Assembly: GCA_021816545.1 (NCBI GenBank)
Contig: JAKAXP010000134.1
Coordinates: forward strand, 1 to 6,369
Source: Bacteroidota bacterium
GTDB lineage: Bacteria; Bacteroidota; Bacteroidia; Bacteroidales; VadinHA17
Direction of reading: 5' to 3'
Length of the DNA: 6,369 nucleotides
This document shows, piece after piece, positions 1 to 5,232 of this stretch (its first letter is position 1; each line of letters opens with the position of its first letter). The notes under the pieces are model-generated. The model had not been told where the DNA came from. It saw only the letters and a list, made by a program, of their open reading frames with translations, and made no database searches. The position numbers and the translations under genes were made by a program.

Positions 1-690
1 AAGCTGTCGGCCGCTGATTGCCAGATGGTCGCGAATGGTCCTTACCTCCCCTGCAAACAGTTCAGCCTTGTCCCTGCCTGAGCACCTCGGGCACTGTCTC
101 TCGCCAATGTAGAAGACCTCATCCATTCCCGCATGGAAGGCATCAGTTTCAAAAACATTGCAAATCTCATCGACAAGGGCAAAAACCACAGTGTGAACAT
201 CAGGGTGAAGGGGGCAGTAGCTTTTGCAGTAGAGTCCGTCCGGGTTAGGCCAGACATATTTTTCAGGTAGTTTGATGTTTGGTGTTTCGTCAAATTCAGG
301 ATACTCTTTGAGAAGATTACCTATTTCCCCTGCCCACGACTGATGGCCAAGGAGATTGATCTGCGGGATAATGCGAATGTTATTCTTCCTGCATACTGAA
401 ACAAGTTTTTTTACATCTGCCCTTGAAAGTGCCACCGAGTCCCTCAGGTTTGGGTAGCTTTCAAACTGGTAGTTGAAATCTACCCGCAGGATCAGGGTGT
501 TGATGTTTCTCGGAGCAAGTTCCTCATCGATGAATTTAGCGAACCTGTCAAGGTTTACGGCGCGTGGAGCCGCAATGCAGAAGCCGCGGACAGGCATTAT
601 ATCATCAGGAGTCTTTTGTGCTTTGGCTGGCTGCCGTGCATTGGCGCCGAGAGCTGCCACAATCCCTATTAACAGAAGCATTTTTTTCAT
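1..690 (-). CDS. GH20-like beta-N-acetylhexosaminidase family protein, secreted, 3' end cut by window edge
   Basis: Reading the complement from the ATG at 690 gives 230 uninterrupted codons that run off the window at base 1, so only the N-terminal part is present. Residues 1 to about 24 form a signal peptide (MKKMLLLIGIVAALGANA, with a possible later cut after AKA), so the enzyme should be exported. The body reads as a TIM barrel: strand-like segments INTLILRVDF (about 63-72) and IRIIPQINLLGHQSW (about 105-119), then FHAGMDEVF (185-193), where Asp190-Glu191 match the adjacent catalytic Asp-Glu pair of family GH20. Known GH20 enzymes remove terminal N-acetylhexosamine by substrate-assisted catalysis; the exact substrate here cannot be read. 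Cysteines C155/C159 (YCKSYCP) and C200/C203 (CPRC) lie near the active-site segment and may form a metal site or disulfides. The gene is divergent from the cytochrome cluster. Family assignment is good, specificity unknown. Confidence 0.8.
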   Translation of the reverse strand, partial: MKKMLLLIGIVAALGANARQPAKAQKTPDDIMPVRGFCIAAPRAVNLDRFAKFIDEELAPRNINTLILRVDFNYQFESYPNLRDSVALSRADVKKLVSVCRKNNIRIIPQINLLGHQSWAGEIGNLLKEYPEFDETPNIKLPEKYVWPNPDGLYCKSYCPLHPDVHTVVFALVDEICNVFETDAFHAGMDEVFYIGERQCPRCSGRDKAELFAGEVRTIRDHLAISGRQL

Positions 691-719
691 GGATTGTTGA
701 ATTTAGCATTGTAAGGTAA

Positions 720-727
720 CAAATATC
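720..727 (-). promoter_or_regulatory. Candidate -7 promoter element of the GH20-like gene
   Basis: The minus strand here reads GATATTTG, one mismatch from the Bacteroidota primary sigma -7 consensus TAnnTTTG. It lies about 30 bp upstream of the ATG at 690, a plausible distance. I see no clear -33 TTTG partner, so this is only a candidate. Confidence 0.3.
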
Positions 728-830
728 GGGGATTCACTGAACCATTTGACTCGGTCAGGATAAAAGTGATCTGCGGAATTTTATGAGGGTAATCTGCACT
801 CTTCATATTACGTGGCGAAGACATGAGGTT

Positions 831-894
831 GGTAAACCCGGAAAAATGCCATGAATCATTTCATATACTGATACTTCAATATTTCCGGGTAACC
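831..894. repeat. Long-loop inverted repeat in the divergent intergenic region
   Basis: CCCGGAAA (837-844) and TTTCCGGG (882-889) are perfect 8-bp reverse complements. The match extends imperfectly outward to GGTAAA (831-836) and TAACC (890-894). The spacer is 37 nt and itself holds ATGAA-TCAT-TTCAT (851-864). T5 follows at 896-900, but the loop is too long for a typical intrinsic terminator. It could be a regulatory site or part of a leader; function unknown. Confidence 0.4.
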
Positions 895-928
895 GTTTTT
901 CTCCCTTAATGTTTGTAAACCATGTTAA

Positions 929-962
929 ATATCACTGAAATATTTATAAAAAATAGTGATAT
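929..962. promoter_or_regulatory. Inverted repeat ATATCACT-N18-AGTGATAT, candidate operator
   Basis: Two perfect 8-bp arms, ATATCACT (929-936) and AGTGATAT (955-962), flank an 18-nt AT-rich spacer. The element ends 62 bp upstream of the preferred ATG (1025) of the cytochrome operon, where a promoter and regulator site would be expected. A dimeric transcription factor site is a reasonable reading. A hairpin is less likely because the stem is AT-rich and the loop large. Confidence 0.4.
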
Positions 963-1024
963 ATTGGCGGAAAATCACACCCCGGCAGGCCCATCAGCTT
1001 AAATTTATAAGTAATCCCAGATAT

Positions 1025-2014
1025 ATGAAGGTCATTAAAATCCGTCGTCTTGTTTTGTTTATTCCGGTTGTCACGATTATCTGCGGAATTTCTGCCTGTA
1101 CACATTCAGCAGATATTTCTGACCTGTCTGAGGTTTGTTTTGAAAGGGATGTGTTGCCGGTTTTTCAAAACAGCTGTGCAATTGCAGGCTGTCATGACGG
1201 CCAGGGTGAGTCAGGTCTGGTTCTGAATAATTATCTGGATATAAGCCATGCAGTCAACCCCGGGCGTCCTTTTGAAAGTGAGGTCTATAAAGCAATCATA
1301 TCAACCTGGGGTGAAAATAAAATGCCTCCGGATCAACCGCTTTCACTTGAAAACCGGACAATTATCAGGGTATGGATAGAACAGGGGGCATTGCTTACTA
1401 TTTGTCCGGAAACAAGCGGAAATGGATCCGGTGGAGAACCTTATGTCAATCCGAGGGCCTGTTTCACAAGGGATATCCTTCCAGTCCTCGTATCACGATG
1501 TGCCTCTGCCGGGTGTCATGATGCCATCACTCACAAAGAGGGTTATATTTTTACAAGTTATTCCACAACCAGGACTGCTGTCGTTCCCGGAGATCCGGGT
1601 GACAGTAAATTGTATGAGGTAATTACCAAAACGTCAGGTGAAGACAGGATGCCACCTGCCGGCAGCGCCCAGCTTACCCTCACCGAGATAGATTCGATCC
1701 GGAAATGGATCAGCTACGGAGCGCTTGATGAAAATTGCGGTGAAATTTGTGATACCATTAATCCTGTGACATTTTCAGGCACAATCTGGCCTGTCATCCA
1801 GACCTCATGTCTAGGATGCCATTCCGGGACATCGCCCTCAGGTAACATTAATCTTGGATCCTATGCCGCTGTTTCTGTACAGGCAGGGAACGGGATGCTC
1901 ATTAAATCACTGAAGGGTGACGGTGTACCCAAAATGCCACCGGCAGGATCTTTTTCCGCATGCAGGATCAGGCAGTTTGAAATATGGGTAAGCAATGGAT
2001 TCCAGAACAATTAA
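1025..2014 (+). CDS. Triple-domain c-type cytochrome lipoprotein (PSCyt1-like domains)
   Basis: The 329-residue product starts MKVIKIRRLVLF and has a lipoprotein signal ending in lipobox I-S-A-C (Cys25). A frame extension to a GTG at 956 adds 23 residues before this signal and is unlikely. Three tandem domains of roughly 90-110 residues follow. Each has a haem c motif and a later Met-Pro-Pro that probably supplies the distal Met ligand: C51-x4-C56-H57 with M100, C159-x4-C164-H165 with M209, and C262-x2-C265-H266 with M304. Domains 1 and 2 share CFxRD(V/I)LPV before the haem motif and a W-I-x-x-GAL ending. This matches small cytochrome domains of the PSCyt1/planctomycete cytochrome C type. It should sit on the envelope and carry electrons; partners are unknown. 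Domain 3 strongly resembles the next gene's product. First gene of the cluster. Confidence 0.85.
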   Translation: MKVIKIRRLVLFIPVVTIICGISACTHSADISDLSEVCFERDVLPVFQNSCAIAGCHDGQGESGLVLNNYLDISHAVNPGRPFESEVYKAIISTWGENKMPPDQPLSLENRTIIRVWIEQGALLTICPETSGNGSGGEPYVNPRACFTRDILPVLVSRCASAGCHDAITHKEGYIFTSYSTTRTAVVPGDPGDSKLYEVITKTSGEDRMPPAGSAQLTLTEIDSIRKWISYGALDENCGEICDTINPVTFSGTIWPVIQTSCLGCHSGTSPSGNINLGSYAAVSVQAGNGMLIKSLKGDGVPKMPPAGSFSACRIRQFEIWVSNGFQNN

Positions 2015-2027
2015 AGACGGCTCTGTT

Positions 2028-2408
2028 ATGAAAAAATACTATTGGCTGATTGCATTGGCGGTCCTGATTCTTCTGGTGCCAGCCTCATGCTATTACGACA
2101 GTGAGGAAGCTCTCTATCCTTCACTGAGTTCGGGGTGTGATACCACAGCCGTGACATTCAGCGGGAAGATAGCACCAATGCTGGCGAACAATTGCCTTTC
2201 ATGCCATTCCAATGCCACTGCAGCCGGTGCAGGCAACGGAATACGTCTTGAAATCTATGCAGATGTAAAGAACAGGGCTTCGGCGGTTGCCGGATCAATC
2301 AAACATACCGGCACATATTCACCCATGCCGAAGAACGGGGGAAAACTGAACACCTGCCTGATAAACCAGTTTGATATCTGGATACGTACAGGAATGCCGG
2401 AGAACTGA
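2028..2408 (+). CDS. Single-domain c-type cytochrome lipoprotein
   Basis: The 126-residue product starts MKKYYWLIALAV; an in-frame ATG at 1995 overlaps the previous gene and would precede the signal peptide, so 2028 is preferred. The signal ends ...LLVPAS-C21; Pro at -3 makes the lipobox non-canonical, but a Ser-Cys ending is common in Bacteroidota lipoproteins. The mature part has one haem c site, C56-L-S-C59-H60, and a likely distal ligand Met100 (SPMPKNGG). Cys37 and Cys110 lie outside the haem motif and may form a disulfide. The domain is a clear paralogue of domain 3 of the upstream cytochrome: both have CDT..VTFSG before the haem site and C-x-I-x-QF-(D/E)-IW near the end. It starts 13 bp after the preceding stop, so co-transcription is very likely. 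Role inferred: an electron carrier in the envelope. Confidence 0.82.
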   Translation: MKKYYWLIALAVLILLVPASCYYDSEEALYPSLSSGCDTTAVTFSGKIAPMLANNCLSCHSNATAAGAGNGIRLEIYADVKNRASAVAGSIKHTGTYSPMPKNGGKLNTCLINQFDIWIRTGMPEN

Positions 2409-2431
2409 CAATGAGGTTTAAAGACGATACT

Positions 2432-3313
2432 ATGAGGAAATTATCTGTTTTTCTTCTTTTTTATATGTGCACCTGTGCACTCTATTCCCAGGATGACCTG
2501 ATGGACCTGCTTGATCAGGATTCCGTCCCGGAAATAAACTATGCCACTGCAACTTTTAAATCGACCAGGATCATGAACGGGCATTCAGTTGAGAGGATGC
2601 CTGCCGGACAGCTGGATTTCAGGATCTCCCACAGATTCGGCCTGTTAAGCTCTGGACCTTACGAGTTTTTCGGCCTGGATCAGTCAAATGTTCACTTCGG
2701 TTTAAATTATGGGATCACAGACTGGCTGATGATTGGAATAGGAAGGGGTACATATGAAAAGACTTTTGATGGATTTGCGAAGTTTACCTGTCTCAGGCAG
2801 TCATCCGGAGCCAGGGTGATGCCTGTATCAGTTTCAATTTTATCATCAGTGGCATTGAAGTCAGTCAAATGGAGTGATCCTGAAAGAGAGAACTACTTTT
2901 CGTCCAGGCTGTCGTATGTGGGGCAGGTGCTGATTGCACGCAAAATCAGTCAGGGCTTGTCGCTTCAGATTACCCCTTCATATGTACACCGTAACCTTGT
3001 CCCGACGGAGCTTGATCCGAATGACCTATTTGCTGTGGGAGCGGGGGGAAGGATCAAACTCACCCGTAGGATCAGCTTTAATGCCGAGTACTATTACCTT
3101 GCAAATCCGAAAGCCAGGATGAGTCAGCAGATCTATGATCCTTTATCCCTCGGTTTTGACATTGAAACCGGCGGTCACGTTTTCCAGCTCATCTTCACAA
3201 ATTCACTGGCAATGATCGAAAAGGGATTTATTGGCGAAACTACCGGAAACTGGCTGAAGGGAGATATCCATTTCGGATTCAACATATCAAGAGTTTTTAC
3301 CCTGAAAGAATAA
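2432..3313 (+). CDS. DUF5777-family beta-barrel protein, probable outer membrane
   Basis: The 293-residue product begins MRKLSVFLLFYMCTC and has a signal peptide likely cut near ALYSQ (16-20). An in-frame ATG at 2411 would add MRFKDDT, placing acidic residues before the signal, so 2432 is preferred. The mature protein is rich in alternating beta-strand patterns with aromatic ends (for example LDFRISHRFG 61-70, VHFGLNYGI 87-95, FNAEYYYL 216-223) and finishes with a strand-like segment, GDIHFGFNISRVF (278-290), as outer-membrane barrels do. The N-terminal ATFKSTRIMNGHSVE (40-54) and the later GGHVFQLIFTNS (247-258) resemble the Bacteroidota DUF5777 beta-barrel family, whose function I do not know to be established. 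No haem motif is present. It sits between the cytochromes and yceI with gaps of 23 and 11 bp. A porin or scaffold for the cytochromes is inference. Confidence 0.75.
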   Translation: MRKLSVFLLFYMCTCALYSQDDLMDLLDQDSVPEINYATATFKSTRIMNGHSVERMPAGQLDFRISHRFGLLSSGPYEFFGLDQSNVHFGLNYGITDWLMIGIGRGTYEKTFDGFAKFTCLRQSSGARVMPVSVSILSSVALKSVKWSDPERENYFSSRLSYVGQVLIARKISQGLSLQITPSYVHRNLVPTELDPNDLFAVGAGGRIKLTRRISFNAEYYYLANPKARMSQQIYDPLSLGFDIETGGHVFQLIFTNSLAMIEKGFIGETTGNWLKGDIHFGFNISRVFTLKE

Positions 3314-3324
3314 AAATATTCACC

Positions 3325-3879
3325 ATGAAACGAATCGTCCTTTTTACCATCGCTGTGCTGCTGGCTCTGCCATCAGGCGCCCAGAAGTACATGACCAGGA
3401 ATGGTTACATCGGATTCTATTCACATACGGCACTTGAGGATATCAAGGGTGACAATAACCAGGTTGCAAGCGTCCTGGATATTGCCACCGGCGGTATCGT
3501 ATTCCAGGTCCTTGTTAAATCCTTTCATTTCGACAAGGCACTGATGGAGGAGCATTTCAATGAGAATTATATGGAATCGGAAAAATTTCCGAAATCAACA
3601 TTCAACGGGAAAATTACCAACCTGTCAGAAGTAGATTTTTCCAAGAATGGGACCTATGATGTAACCGTTGAGGGTGACCTGACAATTCACGGAGTTACAA
3701 ATAAGGTAACTACAAAGGGCACACTGGAAGTCAGGTCAGATGGCATAAGTGCAGCTTCCAGGTTCAGCCTTGTCCCTGAGGATTATAAAATTGAAATCCC
3801 CGGGCTGGTGAGGAACAATATTGCCAAATCAATGGAGATAACCGTTACAATGAAATATGAACCGATGAGCGGTAAGTGA
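3325..3879 (+). CDS. YceI family periplasmic protein
   Basis: The 184-residue product has a signal peptide (MKRIVLFTIAVLLALPSGA, cut before Gln20), so the mature protein is about 165 residues, normal for YceI. Family hallmarks are HFNENYMESEKFPKSTF (77-93) and GDLTIHGVTN (117-126), followed by a strand pair ending EITVTMKYE (171-179). YceI proteins form a lipocalin-like barrel; characterised members bind an isoprenoid chain such as polyprenyl or ubiquinone-type lipid in the central cavity. The ligand here is unknown. The gene starts 11 bp after the DUF5777 stop and is most likely in the same transcript as the two cytochromes. That neighbourhood makes a role with a quinone or another isoprenoid in envelope electron transfer attractive, but this is inferred from context only. 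Confidence 0.88.
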   Translation: MKRIVLFTIAVLLALPSGAQKYMTRNGYIGFYSHTALEDIKGDNNQVASVLDIATGGIVFQVLVKSFHFDKALMEEHFNENYMESEKFPKSTFNGKITNLSEVDFSKNGTYDVTVEGDLTIHGVTNKVTTKGTLEVRSDGISAASRFSLVPEDYKIEIPGLVRNNIAKSMEITVTMKYEPMSGK

Positions 3880-3934
3880 CCTGCCAGTCAGGCCTGCCGT
3901 TGAATTGTCACCTCATCTTAACCATACAAAACCG

Positions 3935-4378
3935 ATGATTACATTCAGATTGAATAGATCACACAAGATTGCGCTCTGGCTGATCTTCTTTATTGCTGTC
4001 GGAGGGATCCTGGCAGGTCTCTATATGTACAACCTGCAGGATAAGGACCTCGCAAAAGTCAAGCCTGATTTTATTATGACTGCCTCAGAGCTTCAAAGGG
4101 CATTCGAAACTGATGAGGCTGCTGCCGGTCCGAAATATATAAACCGGATAATCGAACTCTCCGGGGAAGTTGAATCTGTAAAACCGGGAGAAAACCAAAC
4201 CATGGTTATTACCCTTAAGACTGAAAACCCCCTCTCTGCGGTAAGCTGTACCATGCAGTCTGAATCCCTCCCGCCGGAATTTGTCGCCGGCAACCAGGTC
4301 TCACTCCGTGGTCAGTGCTCCGGTTTCCTGATGGATGTGTTAATGAATAATTGCACAGTGACAGGCAAATCAAACTGA
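3935..4378 (+). CDS. Membrane-anchored OB-fold protein (tRNA_anti-like family)
   Basis: The 147-residue product starts at the ATG at 3935; the frame can be extended to a TTG at 3905, but this adds no recognisable sequence. Residues 12-32 form one hydrophobic helix after a basic stretch (RLNRSHK), predicting an N-terminal anchor with the rest in the periplasm. The soluble part reads FETDEAAAGPKYINRIIELSGEV (57-79 in two pieces: FETDEAAAGPKY, then INRIIELSGEV), a variable linker, VSCTM (103-107), then GNQVSLRGQCSG (119-130) and VLMNNCTV (135-142). This order is typical of the Bacteroidota tRNA_anti-like OB-fold family. Despite the name, these exported proteins are not known to act on tRNA, and their ligand is unknown to me. 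Cys105, Cys128 and Cys140 are visible. It follows yceI after 55 bp, so it may share the operon or have its own start. Confidence 0.75.
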   Translation: MITFRLNRSHKIALWLIFFIAVGGILAGLYMYNLQDKDLAKVKPDFIMTASELQRAFETDEAAAGPKYINRIIELSGEVESVKPGENQTMVITLKTENPLSAVSCTMQSESLPPEFVAGNQVSLRGQCSGFLMDVLMNNCTVTGKSN

Positions 4379-4407
4379 TGCGGCATTTTTTCAGGCCGTA
4401 ATCGCTC

Positions 4408-4429
4408 CCCTGCTTACCCAGGTGCAGGG
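4408..4429. terminator. Stem-loop between convergent genes, possible weak terminator
   Basis: CCCTGC (4408-4413) pairs with GCAGGG (4424-4429) around a 10-nt loop in the 76-bp spacer between the OB-fold gene and the convergent cupredoxin gene. Position suggests transcription termination for one or both. There is no T-tract on either side; the only T-run (4385-4391) lies before the stem. A rho-independent terminator is therefore not well supported. Confidence 0.3.
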
Positions 4430-4454
4430 AAGTTAACCCGATGCGGTAATATTC

Positions 4455-4847
4455 CTAATTGACGACAACTGTAGCGGTCATCGTCGGGTGAGGAGTACAA
4501 TGATAGGGGTAAGTTCCTGCAGTCGGGAACTGACGGCTATAGGTACTGTTACCGGTAATGCTTCCACTGTCAAACAGCCCGTTGTCACTTGTAACAGTAT
4601 GGGTAACAGCGTCTTTGTTTGTCCATGTAATTGTTGTTCCTGCACTGATTGTAATGGTTGAAGGGCCGAAGGCCATCCCTTTAATCCATACTTCGTTTGC
4701 TCCGGGTGATCCGTCACCACCGTTGTTACCCCCGTCCCCGTTCATCGGGTCCCCTGCTTTGGTACAACTGTTTGTAACACCAATAATAGCAGCCAGGAGA
4801 GCGATACCAATTAAATTCCTGCTTTTGGAACCAACCATCTTTTTCAT
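4455..4847 (-). CDS. Cupredoxin (plastocyanin/amicyanin-like) copper lipoprotein
   Basis: The 130-residue product has a lipoprotein-type signal ending GVTNS-C28. A Gly/Asp/Asn-rich linker (about 36-50) then tethers a single cupredoxin domain from about 51 to 130. Type-1 copper ligands are all visible: His83 (VTHTV), Cys117, His120 and Met123 in YHCTPHPTM. The C-x2-H-x2-M spacing matches amicyanin and differs from plastocyanin, where the Met is two residues further on. Other family marks are ITWTNKDAVTHTV and a final TATVVVN strand. Such proteins are single-electron carriers; as a lipoprotein it should be held at the envelope. It is convergent with the cytochrome cluster, and the tRNA terminator lies just upstream, so it has its own promoter. 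Electron exchange with the neighbouring cytochromes is possible but unproven. Stop codon TAG at 4455-4457. Confidence 0.88.
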   Translation of the reverse strand: MKKMVGSKSRNLIGIALLAAIIGVTNSCTKAGDPMNGDGGNNGGDGSPGANEVWIKGMAFGPSTITISAGTTITWTNKDAVTHTVTSDNGLFDSGSITGNSTYSRQFPTAGTYPYHCTPHPTMTATVVVN

Positions 4848-4938
4848 GATATGTCTGTGTTAATTGACCTGATAAAGAACAATTCAGCAATGGTTAAGTT
4901 CATGGAAATGAATTAATTTCAGACACAGAAGCAGTTGC

Positions 4939-4979
4939 AAAAAAGAAGCCTCTCAATATTTGATTATTAAGAGGCTTCT
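4939..4979 (-). terminator. Rho-independent terminator of tRNA-Leu
   Basis: On the minus strand AGAAGCCTCT (4979-4970) pairs perfectly with AGAGGCTTCT (4953-4944) over a 16-nt AT-rich loop and is followed directly by a run of six T (4944-4939). It begins 4 bp after the tRNA 3' end, so it should end the tRNA transcript and insulate the downstream cupredoxin gene. Confidence 0.9.
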
Positions 4980-4983
4980 GGGG

Positions 4984-5067
4984 TACCCGGAGCCGGGATC
5001 GAACCGGCACAGCATCGCTGCCACTGGTGTTTGAGACCAGCGCGTCTACCAATTCCGCCATCCGGGC
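4984..5067 (-). tRNA. tRNA-Leu (anticodon CAA)
   Basis: The minus strand folds into a complete class II tRNA of 84 nt. The acceptor stem is GCCCGGA with TCCGGGT (G1-U72 wobble, as in some E. coli leucine tRNAs) and discriminator A73. The D stem is GCG/CGC with loop GAATTGGTAGA, and the anticodon stem CTGGT/ACCAG encloses loop CTCAAAC. The anticodon CAA (complement of 5031-5033) reads UUG leucine codons. A long variable arm with CAGC-GAT-GCTG supports the Leu identity, and the T arm is GCCGG-TTCGATC-CCGGC. The bases after A73 are CCC, so CCA is not encoded and must be added enzymatically. A strong terminator follows at 4939-4979. Confidence 0.97.
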
Positions 5068-5150
5068 GTCTTAATTCTTAAATCTGTTCCTTTATGTTAT
5101 TAAAGTTCAGTCTATATTTTCTTTCCTCATCTCATCCGGATGGCGGAATT
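5051..5150. repeat. Inverted duplication of the 5' part of tRNA-Leu
   Basis: The tRNA segment CCGGATGGCGGAATT (minus strand, 5065-5051) is repeated exactly, in opposite orientation, on the plus strand at 5136-5150. The 15-bp arms are separated by 70 bp, which is the tRNA 5' end plus its likely promoter region. The copy covers tRNA nucleotides 3 to 17 only, so it is not a second gene. Confidence 0.8.
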
Positions 5151-5228
5151 TCCTCCCCTGCCATCCGGCCCCTTCGCTAAGTCAGCCCACCGGGCTGCCT
5201 TTTTCGCTCGGTCCTGCCATCCGGGCAG
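5136..5228. repeat. Compound palindromic repeat block (REP/BIME-like)
   Basis: Three hairpins lie in 93 bp: CCGGATGGC (5136-5144) with GCCATCCGG (5160-5168); CAGCCC-ACC-GGGCTG (5183-5197); and CTGCC-ATCCG-GGCAG (5214-5228). The 12-mer CCTGCCATCCGG occurs twice (5157-5168 and 5213-5224). The density of GC-rich palindromes in a non-coding spacer is like REP/BIME-type dispersed elements, but dispersal cannot be judged from one window. Confidence 0.6.
5183..5204 (+). terminator. Hairpin plus T5, terminator-like on the plus strand
   Basis: CAGCCC (5183-5188), loop ACC, GGGCTG (5192-5197), then CC and five T (5200-5204). The form fits a short intrinsic terminator for plus-strand transcription, yet no plus-strand gene ends nearby; both neighbours (tRNA and DUF1080 gene) are on the minus strand. 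It may simply be a part of the palindromic repeat block. Confidence 0.35.
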
Positions 5229-5232
5229 TTAA

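Larger units (their letters stand above)
691..1024. other. Divergent intergenic region (334 bp)
   Basis: This stretch separates the GH20-like gene (minus) from the cytochrome cluster (plus) and should hold promoters for both. It becomes strongly AT-rich towards the cytochrome side (about 905-960). It contains two inverted repeats, listed separately, and short partial matches to the Bacteroidota -7 element (for example AATGTTTG at 908-915 on the plus strand). I see no RNA gene and no convincing protein-coding frame. Confidence 0.6.

Noticed and set aside
18..700. Open frames at 18-248 (+), 42-293 (-) and 473-700 (+)
   Set aside because: All lie inside the GH20-like gene in other frames or on the opposite strand; they lack any domain sense, whereas the minus-strand frame from 690 has a signal peptide and catalytic motif.
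956..1024. N-terminal extension of the first cytochrome to a GTG at 956
   Set aside because: The added 23 residues precede a complete lipoprotein signal peptide starting at 1025, and the GTG overlaps the right arm of an inverted repeat.
769..1091. 13-mer ATCTGCGGAATTT occurring at 769-781 and 1079-1091
   Set aside because: The second copy encodes part of a signal peptide and the flanks do not match; a chance repeat or very small duplication with no supporting structure.
3905..3934. TTG start at 3905 for the OB-fold protein
   Set aside because: It adds MSPHLNHTKP before the ATG at 3935 without a recognisable benefit; the ATG gives a normal basic n-region and membrane helix.
4385..4391. T-run after the OB-fold gene as an intrinsic terminator
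   Set aside because: No stem lies directly upstream of it; the only stem (4408-4429) is downstream of the T-run.
4478..4863. Frames overlapping the cupredoxin gene (4478-4720 minus, 4558-4863 plus)
   Set aside because: They overlap the cupredoxin frame, which has all four copper ligands and a lipoprotein signal; the alternatives have no recognisable features.
4980..5150. tRNA-Leu as an integration (att) site of a mobile element
   Set aside because: The repeated tRNA segment is inverted and on the 5' side, and no integrase or phage-like gene is visible. Integrative elements normally duplicate the 3' end in direct orientation.
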